This document shows positions 35,933-46,570 of a stretch of 64,000 nt of DNA, in pieces. The position numbers and the translations under genes are program-made. Origin of the DNA: Lingula anatina (taxonomy: Eukaryota; Brachiopoda; Lingulata; Lingulida; Lingulidae); assembly GCF_001039355.2 (NCBI RefSeq), contig NW_019774436.1, positions 506,107 to 570,106 of the forward strand. Direction: 5' to 3'. The notes below the pieces were generated by a model, which was given only the letters and a program-made list of their open reading frames with translations, had not been told where the DNA came from and ran no database searches. Position 1 is the stretch's first letter. Each line of letters begins with the position of its first letter.

Positions 35933-37572
35933 CATACGAAAATGATGATGAAAAACGCTGAAAAATATTAATGAAAAATATAAGCCTGACGTAACGTGAA
36001 CATCGCTTTAAAATATAAAGGTTCTAAATAAATGAACAATTTGTGGAATAGCAAATTTTGGAAAGTATTCCAATTCTTTATATTGCGGTTTTATGTCTTA
36101 AATTTAACGCAATTTCACAGAAAAATTCAAAGACACAACATAACATTTACACGAAGAATCACTTGGTCAAATAACAGATGTTAGGGAAATGGAACGGGCT
36201 TAAAACAGGATTCAATGTTTTCTATTTTAATGTATAAATATGTACTTCTAAAATGTTATAAATACTGTATGTAGTGTAAATATATACAACCATATGCATG
36301 AGTCAGAATAAAATACTAAATGGAAGAAACATCTTAAAACTGGCATATCAAGAATTTACTGGAGTTCACATTCATATTTCGTAGCATAATACATTGTATC
36401 TTTCTAAACGTGATCTCAGTACGGATTATTTCTACTTTAACAATGTTCAGTTCAAAATGTTTTGTTTTATTCTAAAGAAGCAAAAAGTTCATTTCAAATC
36501 GATTAGATCATAGGATCTGAAAAGTCGCTACATTGTCACATATCACTATTAATTAACTGATGCAATGGAAAACTACCCACCAATAAAACATTTTTACAAA
36601 TTGCTCATCATTCGTAATTGTCAGATAATAACTGACAAATGATGGAAATAATATCGTCTTCTACATTGTTCTGTATAAAAGCAAATGATACGGTGACTGA
36701 TCCACTATGCAAACGATCTTATTCGAGTTTCAACTCTCAATATTGTGAAAAATTGCATTTTTATTATGCCGTCTGTACGATGTTGTGTGCTAACAAAAAT
36801 TACGTCGTGGCATTTTAAACACTTAACTAATTACACTGTTATTAACGAAATGAAATTGGGGAGAAGCTGATTTTTTTAAAAATAAAATCAAATGAGTTCG
36901 AGTTCGTCTCAAGGAAAATATTGAAAAAGATCATGATCAATCCCTAGGTATAATTTGAAACCAAAAAAATATCGATTTCTGAGTATAATTTGAAAAGGAA
37001 ACACGCTCGATCCTAGTTTAACATTTTAATTAATAATATAATATGTAAGTCTAAAAGGTTTTGAAAATAACAGTAAAACTATAAACATGATGTGGTGCGT
37101 GTGTGGGCGTGTGTGAGAGAGAGCGCAGCTGTGTGCATGTCTGTCTGTGTCCAGTTCCAAAATACTGGGACAGCTTCTATTAGATGCCCGTGCATTTTGC
37201 AAGATTTGAGCAAAGGCGTTGGCACTTCTGAAATATCAAAATAAAAATTTAATAACGATATCAATATGGTATTCCAATGCAATAAAACTTGGACTATACT
37301 GAATTAAATGAAACAGAAATAGTTTTGCTTTTTGAAAAATTAATAGCAATAGGTGAACACCAAACTGAAAAAAAATATTTCACAGCAAATGTCAATGAAT
37401 GTAGCACACCAATATCTAGTACACTATGAAAAGAAAGACGCAAGGAATAAAACGACCAGTGCTATTGGAAAGCGTTCTCAAAAAAATAAATAAATAAAAA
37501 AATAAAAAATTTAATTAAATTAAAAAATTAATAAAGAAAAAGAAAAAATAAAATAAAACAAAATAAAAATAG

Positions 37573-37642
<70 letters not shown>

Positions 37643-38027
37643 CACAACTGCAACAATTCGTCAAAGGATTACAGAACCGATTGCTCAAAATTTAAGGGTT
37701 TAGAGGGCATAATTATCTGATGCATATTTCAGTTTGTTCATGATTAACGGATATTATTTAATGAATGATTCAACAGCGTGCTTCTATAATATTCAAAAAG
37801 CTATTATACTTAAGTTACTATCAAATCCTGGAAAATATCCTACGGGTGTAATGAATTTTAGTGTCATTGTGAAAACTTACAAAAAAAAGCTTTTCTCGTT
37901 TATCTGCTTTTGTAACAAACATGTCAAACACTTTTCTTAGCATTAAATGGAACGTAATACAGACCAGTTTCTAATGTAGGCACCTGAGAAAGTCCACACA
38001 AATACATGCACAGCGAATACAAATATT
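35933..38027. other. Non-coding stretch with A-rich tract and (AAT)n
   Basis: A low-complexity A-rich block lies at 37483-37573, followed by a long (AAT)n microsatellite at 37574-37640. Neither strand carries a gene-like frame. Confidence 0.6.
37574..37640 (+). repeat. (AAT)n microsatellite
   Basis: About 22 uninterrupted trinucleotide units directly after an A-rich tract. Confidence 0.97.
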
Positions 38028-38028
38028 G

Positions 38029-38741
38029 TCACGGGTGTTTTAATAGTGGATTTTCTCTTCCCTTTTATTTACGACGCGTTACCGTCCTTCGGGATCCGTG
38101 ACACGGGGGTATATTAGGTAGGAAAAGAACAACAAAGTCCTGATCTTTCTCAATCCGGGTAAGCGGGTTTTATTGGATCACAGATGAGAGGTACAACTGA
38201 GTACGCCTTCTAAATTACTCCTTCGTTTCCTATTGATCAGATCTGCTCCGATAGTATAGGTCTTCCCTGTGCGACAACGGCGCTTCTAAGAGATTAATTT
38301 AACAAATAGAGTCTAAGTGCCTAGGTGTCTAAGTGTCCAAGTGTAAGCGCAAGTATAAGTGAGCAAGTGTGTAAGTAAGTAAGTATATGTCCAACCTAAA
38401 GTGCGGGCTTCGCTTTTATCTTCCTAGAATGCAGATCAAGTTCCCCTTTTACACGTCACATTTTGTTATGTATACTATGGTCACATTTTCCTTTAAAGGG
38501 TGGCACACTGTATTATCCGAGCAGATCATTTCTATTTATTCTCCGATCTCCCTTATGTTTTGATACATTCTTTTAGCGTACTTTCCTCTTTCTATATTCT
38601 TAATTCAGAACTAATTAAGTAACAATCACTACATGAAACTAGAATGGAATTTCTTTGGTATCCTTCACCGGTTACTAATTACATTCCATAGATACATCAG
38701 TCTGTATCTCGTTTGAACTATTTTTATACCACCTAAATCAA
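38029..38741. mobile_element. Possible solo LTR
   Basis: The segment begins TGTCACGGGTG, like many Ty3-type LTRs, and could end at AATCA with ATAT on both sides. It is richer in GC at its 5' part than the surroundings and has no open frame. The right edge is a guess and the short flank match could be chance. Confidence 0.2.
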
Positions 38742-39561
38742 TATGATTGCAGATATCAAACTCATGCTTGGAGTATATACTGCTTTTCTTTAAACTAATT
38801 CTTTAAATCATTACGCATAAATAAAACCATTATGACAATATGTAAAAACGTTCAAAAATACAAATGTTTTATGTGACTCACGTGCATTGAGTGGCAATTA
38901 TGTGGCCGTGCCTGGGCACCTGGAAGTGATATATATCTTTGGGAGCGTACTTTTCATATATTTTACGTAAAATTTTTCTTAAATCCAGTGAACTACTCAG
39001 CCACACTTATTACCTGGAAATATGGACTCGTAAAAACACGAAAATGCTGCAAATCACCTTCGTTATAAACGATAAAGAGCTTATATGACCCATTCCACAA
39101 CCTTGTGAATTAAAACAAACAGTTCAGTACTTGTTCAAACTCAAATCACAAAGGAAGAAGTACGTAAATTACTGTAGCCGTACATACCACATTCGAATCG
39201 CAACTTCGTTCACATCTATGCGCATGTAAAAGAAATATTACCCATAAGATTTACTTACTACAACCATGTATAATGGGTCCAAGCTACGTGCAACTATGAA
39301 TGAGATGCTCTCCGTCCAACGTCCTCTACAGTCTCCAGCTAACAAGTGATCATAGTTCTCACTGCGCTGAGCGACTTATTGTTATGCAAATTACAACAAT
39401 CTGATTGGGAAGTTGCTGTTGAAATCATTCTAAAAAAAACTGCGAATCTATATGGTCTTATAGATCGAGTGACAAAATCCATTTTTATGGTTTTGAGTTC
39501 TTGACTGCTACAGTTCATTTAGCCATCATAAGTTTCTTAAATCCTTTAATTGCAGAATGCA
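38742..39561. other. Non-coding stretch, nothing recognised
   Basis: No domain-bearing frame, repeat or RNA signature is visible here. Confidence 0.5.
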
Positions 39562-39775
39562 CCAAGACTTACACCCCATTCTCATAGATTAGATCGACCT
39601 ACATTGGATCGACCTAACTCCCTGGGGGTTCACGCTAAATAGCTGTCAGCCGGGCGGACACGAAAGTTAATTACCCCTTAAAGCTTGTAGTAGGCGGGGA
39701 CGGACACTTAAGGGGGATTATCTGACAGTAATCTAGTGAGACTCCCCGCGGTGATAGATCGATCTAAAAGTTGTG
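39562..39775 (-). repeat. Dispersed repeat module, copy 2
   Basis: It is the reverse complement of 3106-3330 with high identity by eye: GGTTCACGCTAAATAGCTGT, CCGGGCGGACACGAAAGTTA and GACTCCCCGCGGTGATAGAT are all shared. It shows that part of the 1-3.4 kb block is mobile or duplicated. Confidence 0.8.
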
Positions 39776-40838
39776 AGAACAGAGCCCTAGGCTACATGTA
39801 GGTAATAATTGCCAAGACACTTTTGATAGCTCGTTGGGTTTGACTGGACTTGGTTCGCTCAAATGTCTTTTGTCATGTTAATCTTTGACGAACAAAACGA
39901 AGGACTGGAAACGCGGTATTTTCCATTTTCGTCCAAGCTACCACACATGTATGGGCTTTTATTTTGGACAATCATTGTAGAATTTCTATTGTAGAATTTG
40001 TATGTTAAAAGAGACAAATACACTGCGTTATGATTTATGCAATTTCGGAATCATGGGAATGCCCATATCTTTTATCGCTAGTGTCATTTTGAATCATGCA
40101 CAAAATAAGTAATAGAACAATTTCATAATTAAATAAATAAATATGCAAACATATTTTATTATAGATACACTTTTAGAGACAAAATCCAGGGAAGATCCAG
40201 GCTTGGGAAATTTTGTTCAATTTTTTTTAAATTTTCCCGTTCCGCCTTACATGTGCAGTGTTAAAAGTTACCTCTGCTAAGGTTCCGTTTGTCTATGCAA
40301 AAAGTTTTGGAGGGATTCTGATAAAATTTTCACGATAGCTAGGAAATGGGTTAGATTTTGGTGGTGATTAATTAATCAGTTAACCAATCAAAAATGAAAT
40401 TGGAACTTATTTATTAAAAAAAATTATATAGTTGGGGATATTTTACATGTACATATGCAGAATTACAGGTAAGATTTTCAGTTGTTGCCATCACGAGCTT
40501 GATTCTTTATTTGTCAAGTTATTTGACCGTAAATATGTGTAAAGTGTTTCAAATGATGTTAAATAAACACAATCAATAACATCTAGAGATTCAATTTTGT
40601 AATGCTTCTTAATTAGAAATCAATTGGACAAATATTTATCTTTTAAATGTGCATATTTACCTTCAGAAATGATAAAGAGTTCTAATACTATACAATTTTA
40701 TTTGTCTTCTGGTTGTATTTTAAACTCATATCATTTTATCTACTAGCTGTCTAAAAACAAATGCAAACTTTTACCTCTGGAGTCCTTGACAATTTTCTGC
40801 ATATATAATAATTAAAAGTCCCTACTACCAAAAGTAAT
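39776..40838. other. Non-coding stretch downstream of paralog B
   Basis: This probably includes the 3' UTR of the minus-strand gene. A short duplication of ATTGTAGAATTT occurs at 39974-40000. No other feature is supported. Confidence 0.5.
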
Positions 40839-43097
40839 TTATCTTAAATGGATTTGTGAGTGCTTTTTCAATGTGGATACATCACTGAAAGCTTTGCAGC
40901 AGACAATGCAAACATAAGGTCTCTCTCCTGTGTGAGTAAGTTTGTGGCGATCAAGGTGATTTTTCGTAAAGAACGACTTGCCACAGTCTTGGCATTCATG
41001 CTCCCTCTTCCAGCTGTGCCTCTTCACATGAATCTTCTGAGCAGGTAAGGATACAAACTGTTTTCCACAAATTGGGCACAGGTAACGATTTTTATCTGTG
41101 TGGAGCTTAAGATGTTGTTTTAAACATTTCTCCCTGTAAAAGCCTTTGTGACACACACTGCACTGGAAACCTGGCTTCTCAGCGTGTGTCTGTACATGCT
41201 CAGTGTACATGCATTTATGAGTAAAACCTTTACCACATACTGCACACACAAAGGGCATGGGACCCTTGGGATGGCGCCGTTTTTTGTGTGCCTTCAGGTG
41301 AGAAGCATGGTAGAACATTTTTCCACATTCATCACACTGGGCTTCTACAGGATCTGCTTCATGTCTTTTCATGTGAAACTTAAACCCTAAATCAGTGGTA
41401 AAAGTCTGTGTACACACATGGCATATTATACGGTCTTTAGCAGGTTTTGGTAGATGTTTGCTCTCTATATGTCTTCTTAAATCATTCTGTACAGCATATT
41501 TCACACCACACATGGGACAGGGCAGCGTTTTCTCCAAATGTCTTCTTTTCAGATGATTGATAACTGTTTGCCTATATTCTGTTCTGTAGTCACAGTAGTT
41601 ACAACAGAATATACCATTTTCTACAGTGCTGTGAAGTCCCAAGTTATCCACTGTCAACAAGGCAGTTGAATCTGAGGGATTACCAGCCTCTGTCGTCTCT
41701 TCTTGATGGTCCGTTTTCACATGTGCTACCAGTAAATGTACACTGCTAAAAGTCATACCACACTTGTCACAGGACACACACGTTTCTTCTGTAGCATGTT
41801 CCTGCTTATGTGCAGTCAATCTAGCCTTGGTACCAAATGATTTTTCACATACGGTACAAGTGTACTTTGACTTAGTATGGACAGTTTTAATATGATATCT
41901 CAAGTCAAGTCCGTTTCCAAAAAGGTTTGAACAATCTGGACACTGCAGAGATCTTTCCATGTGCTTCCTACTGATGTGCATTTTAAATTCCTTTTTACCC
42001 TTCACCTTTGATGCACAGTAATTACACTGCAACATACCATTTTTGGTGGTGCAGTGTTTTATGAATGATTTCCAAGGCAACTCAAGTGGATCTTCAACAT
42101 TATTATCTAAACATATTTTTACACTTCCTGCTTCATTTCTAAAAACACAGCTGTGTTTACCAAGTTGCCTTTTTGTTCCAAAACATTTTCCACATTTATT
42201 ACACATATATTTCAGCCTCCAATGCTTGGCAGCTATATGGTTTCCAACAGCAGCTTTGTCTACAAGTTTAAGTGAGCATATGGGGCATATCCGTATGTCA
42301 TCTTTATTGCCATGTTTGCTGACAATGTGACACTGATAATCTTTATTTAGGTGGAAGACTGCCTCACAGAAATCACACTTTTGTCTATATCTGTCCGTAT
42401 CTTCCAAAGTTAAAGGTATATATCCTGTACCCATATTAATAATGCTTCCAGCATCAGCATCACAAAGCTGAAACTCTGATTTAATCTGGGTAGAATCTGG
42501 TGCTGGCGTAACATTATCAGCATTGGGCTGTAGGGAATAAGAGGAAGGGTCAAAGGTGTTTCCACTGCTTTGCACAGCAAGATAATTCTCTCCATAACCA
42601 TTGCTAGTAAGCTGACTTGTCTGCTGGGCTACAGTATCTGGATGTTCTATGTAATCAAAATCATCATCGGGGTCATCACCATCTTCATTTGTGTCAGACT
42701 GACTGCCTAGCAAGGGATGTGAGGATGGAGTCTGATTGACAATATAACTGCTTTTGTGTTCGCTGGTTGTGGTTTTGCACGTACTTGTAGGCTGGATTGG
42801 GGAGGTGTCCACCGCTTTTTGTCTTGAGACATCCCCTGCGCGAATTCGAACACCTGCTCGTTCGTCACTCTCAAGTTCCCTATTTTCTGTTGCATATGTC
42901 TTAAACAAATGATCATGAAGTTCCTTGATACCATTTAAATCGCCGTTAACCCAACAAGTTTGTATGTTTTTCACATTTGCCCAAGTACAATGCAAGTTCC
43001 ATCTCCCAGCAAGGTTTTGCATAACGGTTGTATTATTGGGGACCCGCCGAAGAAAGGTCGGAGATATTGCTGCACTAACTGATACAAACACCATCAT
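40839..43097 (-). CDS. C2H2 zinc-finger protein, 16 fingers, paralog B
   Basis: Single-exon gene of 752 residues starting at a tandem ATG ATG. The first ~75 residues (SVSAAISPTFLRRVPNNT... CWVNGDLNGIKELHDHL) are homologous to the N-terminus of the gene at 29.9-32.2 kb. An acidic linker (DEDGDDPDDDFDYIEHPD-like) and about 16 fingers follow. Two fingers are introduced by near-identical lead-ins (KNGMLQCNYC and ENGIFCCNYC), indicating duplication of a two-finger module. TGERPY is the only classical linker. The likely role is sequence-specific DNA binding in the nucleus. It lacks the intron and the AT-hook of its paralog. The coding exon may be the whole gene, or an upstream non-coding exon may exist. 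Confidence 0.93.
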   Translation of the reverse strand: MMVFVSVSAAISPTFLRRVPNNTTVMQNLAGRWNLHCTWANVKNIQTCWVNGDLNGIKELHDHLFKTYATENRELESDERAGVRIRAGDVSRQKAVDTSPIQPTSTCKTTTSEHKSSYIVNQTPSSHPLLGSQSDTNEDGDDPDDDFDYIEHPDTVAQQTSQLTSNGYGENYLAVQSSGNTFDPSSYSLQPNADNVTPAPDSTQIKSEFQLCDADAGSIINMGTGYIPLTLEDTDRYRQKCDFCEAVFHLNKDYQCHIVSKHGNKDDIRICPICSLKLVDKAAVGNHIAAKHWRLKYMCNKCGKCFGTKRQLGKHSCVFRNEAGSVKICLDNNVEDPLELPWKSFIKHCTTKNGMLQCNYCASKVKGKKEFKMHISRKHMERSLQCPDCSNLFGNGLDLRYHIKTVHTKSKYTCTVCEKSFGTKARLTAHKQEHATEETCVSCDKCGMTFSSVHLLVAHVKTDHQEETTEAGNPSDSTALLTVDNLGLHSTVENGIFCCNYCDYRTEYRQTVINHLKRRHLEKTLPCPMCGVKYAVQNDLRRHIESKHLPKPAKDRIICHVCTQTFTTDLGFKFHMKRHEADPVEAQCDECGKMFYHASHLKAHKKRRHPKGPMPFVCAVCGKGFTHKCMYTEHVQTHAEKPGFQCSVCHKGFYREKCLKQHLKLHTDKNRYLCPICGKQFVSLPAQKIHVKRHSWKREHECQDCGKSFFTKNHLDRHKLTHTGERPYVCIVCCKAFSDVSTLKKHSQIHLR

Positions 43098-43675
43098 CTT
43101 GATGTCATAAAACTTACTGAAGGTATCATCTAGTGACTCGTTGACTTCTTAATCATCGGTTATTTCTCACCACTCGACACGGTCTGTGCGAACTACTACA
43201 GTGCAGCGAAATGAACCTTCTTTTCTAAAAGAGGTCACTATAAAATGATCCTACTCGTTTTAGCACTGAAAAATCAAATCTGAAATGTTTTGTCTCGGCT
43301 GTAAATTCTAAAAATGGACCTTTTCTTTGATATTATAAGAACTTAATTTGTTTGAATATATTATGAGTACCAATCAAAGTTGCAATCTGGTTTTAACAAG
43401 CACAGTTATTTGGATCATGGAAGCGTAGGCCCTACATGTAGACTATGTAGGCCTATACTAGCACTGTACGTAGTAGGCTACTAGTAGTACCTAAATAAGT
43501 GTAGGCCTTCATTAACTTCCATTTGCATGAAGAAAATCCGCCTTGAGTTAACCAATATTTGATTAATTCAATGTGTAAAGAAAAACAACGCCACTTTTCC
43601 CAGTGCTTTACTGATGCTTTGATAAAAAAAAAAGCACCATATCATAAAAACCCCACAAGCTGGATTGTCCATTGT
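43098..43675. other. Upstream region of paralog B
   Basis: A cluster of short inverted TAGGCCTA/CTACATGTAG-like words lies at 43425-43490. The promoter is presumably here, but no core element is clear. Confidence 0.4.
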
Positions 43676-43724
43676 GTTTATCCTTGGACCTAAATAGAGA
43701 TCTATTTAGGTCCAAGGTTTATCC
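43676..43724. repeat. Palindromic micro-insertion with 8-bp direct repeats
   Basis: GTTTATCC at 43676-43683 is repeated exactly at 43717-43724. Between them are 13-nt arms (TTGGACCTAAATA and its complement) around the loop GAGATC. The pairing can extend two bases into the left repeat. Confidence 0.75.
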
Positions 43725-43745
43725 GACCTAGTAGTCCAGTGGCTT

Positions 43746-46353
43746 AAGGCAAAAAAATGGCCGAATCGTGACACGGCTGATAAAAGCACCAAATTTTACA
43801 TGTGGTTACCTTTTGATATACTAAATCAAATTAGAGCCGTAGCCCACGGAAAAAAATTACCGTTTGGCCAAAAAATCCAAAATGGCCGCCAATTTGTGAA
43901 ATTCCGTAGAAATATATACATATTTATGTTGATTTTTATCAAATAAAGTATTTTCTCAATGTTTTCCACATCCTTATTACCCATATTATGCATATATGTC
44001 ATAGAACAAACGAGTGTCCTTGGACTTTATGAAAAATCCAAGATGGCCACCGTATGGCATAGGAATACTAGAACATGTACAAGGGTTTTCAACTAATGCC
44101 AACTAGGAAGATGCATTGCCCACTATCTAATTAATTTTGTTTTTGAGTGCCATATTACAGAAATGATATATTTGTGGTGAGTAACTAACCTTTATTCTCA
44201 GGCATTTCGAGAAAAATCCAAGATGGCCACCATATCAAAGGAACACTACAGTATACACATAGGGCTTCTTCTGCCATGGAGATATAATATTAATGGATAA
44301 ATAAGGCTTGTTTCTGATTATTTTCCACATCCTTTTAAACCACATAATGTATATTTGATGAGAATGTTATATGTATCCTTTTTGAAAACAAAACAAAACA
44401 AAACAAAATGGCTGCCATTAGCCATAGAAGGTGGGGTTCAGTTAATACCTGCGAGAGATAGGCTTCCAAACAAAATGAAACTAAATTCAGTTGTTTTTCT
44501 TGTATTATTATTATTATCCCATGATACATATCTGTTAAGTAATTAATGTCAATATTTGATCATTTTCGAGAAATCCAAGATGGCCTTCTTTTCCCCATAG
44601 GAAAACTGGTGCATTGGATTTTATAGGCACTTCTAAGGCAAATCAGGGTAATCATGATATTTTGTCAAAATACTTAAGGGTACACACTTGTTACCCACCA
44701 GATAGATATCTCAAAGTCCAAAAAGAATGTGGGAAATACCGAGAAACAAAATTCATTTTATATTGAACCCAATGTCTCTTTGCCACTAGTTGACTGTACT
44801 ATTCCTATTTTGAATTGCAGCAATCTTGAATTTTCTCAAATACGCAAGATGCACCCTTGCTACACACCAGATTTATGTCAACATGTTTGAACATCAAACG
44901 GCTTTATTTCATGTTGGAATCAATGCCTGAACTGTTCCATTAATTGACACCTATGTGCATTTGAATGATATATTCCTATGACAACTGGCAGTTATCTTGG
45001 GTTTTCTCTGAATAGTACTCAAGGATACATAAACTCTCTACACACACACAGAGTCTTTCATAAGGATAAATAGGATATAAAAACGATCTAAAGTTAACTA
45101 CATTTAAATTGTACTCAGTGTATCTCTGGCATTATTTGATTATGTGTATGAATATTCTAATGACAAAAGGCAGACATCTTGAATTTTTTTCAGAATACCC
45201 AAAGATACACACATGCTACAGACGAGGTATACATCATGGGGGTAATAATAAATGGAATGAAAAATGTAAATTATTTTTAAAACAAACCCATGGTAATGTA
45301 ATTGTATAAAGAACCACATGCCTCTCTAGCAGCAATTGAAACACATCCATTAGTATTCCTATGTCAAATTGTAGTTCTCCGAATATCCATGGATGCACAC
45401 TATTTACCCACCAGATATATATCATAAGACTAATAAGGATGGGCAAAACTTGATAAGCAAACACAATTTCACCCTGGTAGTAGATGAAAAGCCATGGTTG
45501 TGCAGTTGCAATTCCAGTAGTATTCCTATGGCCAATGACGGCCATCTTGGATTTTCTCAAAATGATTAAATATGCACATTTATTACCTGCTAGATATGCA
45601 TCACACTGAAAAAATAAACTTAATTTGATAGTGAATTATGTTTTTCCTAGCTGGCATTAGTTCTAACCCTTTGTAATACTAGAAGAATTCCTATGACATA
45701 TGGTGGCCATCTTGGATTTTCTCAAAATGCCCTAGAATACATGTTAGTTACTCACCACATACATATTGTGTGGGTGGAAAGGATGTGGAAAACACCCAGA
45801 AACAAACTTAATTTGATAGTGGAAAATTAATCTTTCCAGTTACCATTAGTTGAATCCCCCATATACTAGAATTCCTGTGGCACATGGCAGCCATCTTGGA
45901 TTTCCCAAAATGCCCAAGAACACTTTGTAGTTCCTCACAACAAACATACGTGGGTAACAAAATTCTGAGAAACAGACGTAATTTGATAGTGGACAACGTA
46001 TCTTTCAAGCTGGTATTAGTTGTGCACTAGTATTCCTATGGCTGTTTCTATGGCATATGACAGCCATCTTGGATATTTTCAAAAAGTCCAAGGGAACTTG
46101 TTTGCTATCTGACATATATGAATAAAATGGGTAATTAGGATGTAGAAAACTCTGAGAAAAAAATCTATTTCATAAAAATCAACATGGGTATGTACATATT
46201 TCTATAGAATTCCATAAATTGGCGGCCATTTTGGATTTTTTGGCCAAACGGTAATTTTCTTCCGTGGGCTACGGCTCTAATTTGATTTAGTATGTCAAAA
46301 GGTACCCACATGCAAAATTTGGTGCTTTTATCCGCCGTGTCACGATTTTTTCC
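43746..46353. mobile_element. Large foldback element of ~175-bp units in opposed orientation
   Basis: The termini are long inverted repeats: 43764-44100 matches the reverse complement of about 46020-46349, sharing GTGACACGG, CAAATTAGAGCCGTAGCCCA and TTACCGTTTGGCCAAAAAAT. Inside, a unit marked by AATCCAAGATGGCC and GGCATAGGAATACTA recurs. It reads forward at about 43884, 44043, 44223, 44408 and 44577, and reversed (GGCCATCTTGGATTTTCTC) near 44650, 44828, 44992, 45173, 45368, 45541, 45708, 45892, 46064 and 46226. There is no open frame of substance. A single N at 46354 abuts the right end. Copies diverge most at the centre and are most alike at the ends. Confidence 0.8.
44389..44408 (+). repeat. 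(AAAAC)n microsatellite
   Basis: Four to five AAAAC units inside the foldback element. Confidence 0.9.
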
Positions 46354-46354
46354 N

Positions 46355-46570
46355 ACACACATCACTGTATTAACAGTATGTCAGCAAAAAACTCAAAACA
46401 CTGCAGAAATATTAATTTCATGCAGCTTGTAAATCCGCGTACGCTTCGCTGAGAAACGGCGCAATGAATGACGCTGAGCTGCGCGCGCATCTCTCATGTG
46501 GAGCCTATTACGTCACTAGACGGTGATGTGGAAATATATATAATCTAGGTTTGTATTTATTATTCTTTAC
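46355..46570. other. Short CpG-rich segment beside the foldback element
   Basis: A locally GC- and CpG-rich stretch (CTGCGCGCGC at about 46478) includes a CRE-like TTACGTCA at 46508-46515. A minus-strand AATAAA at 46556-46561 could be the polyadenylation signal of the coiled-coil gene that ends at 46571. Confidence 0.4.

Noticed and set aside
41148-42330. Plus-strand frames opposite paralog B
   Set aside because: Antisense shadows of a continuous 752-codon gene.
43430-43490. GTAGGCC repeats around CTACATGTAG as another palindromic micro-insertion
   Set aside because: The enclosed segment is not a clean palindrome; TAGGCC/CTACATG words are common in this genome.
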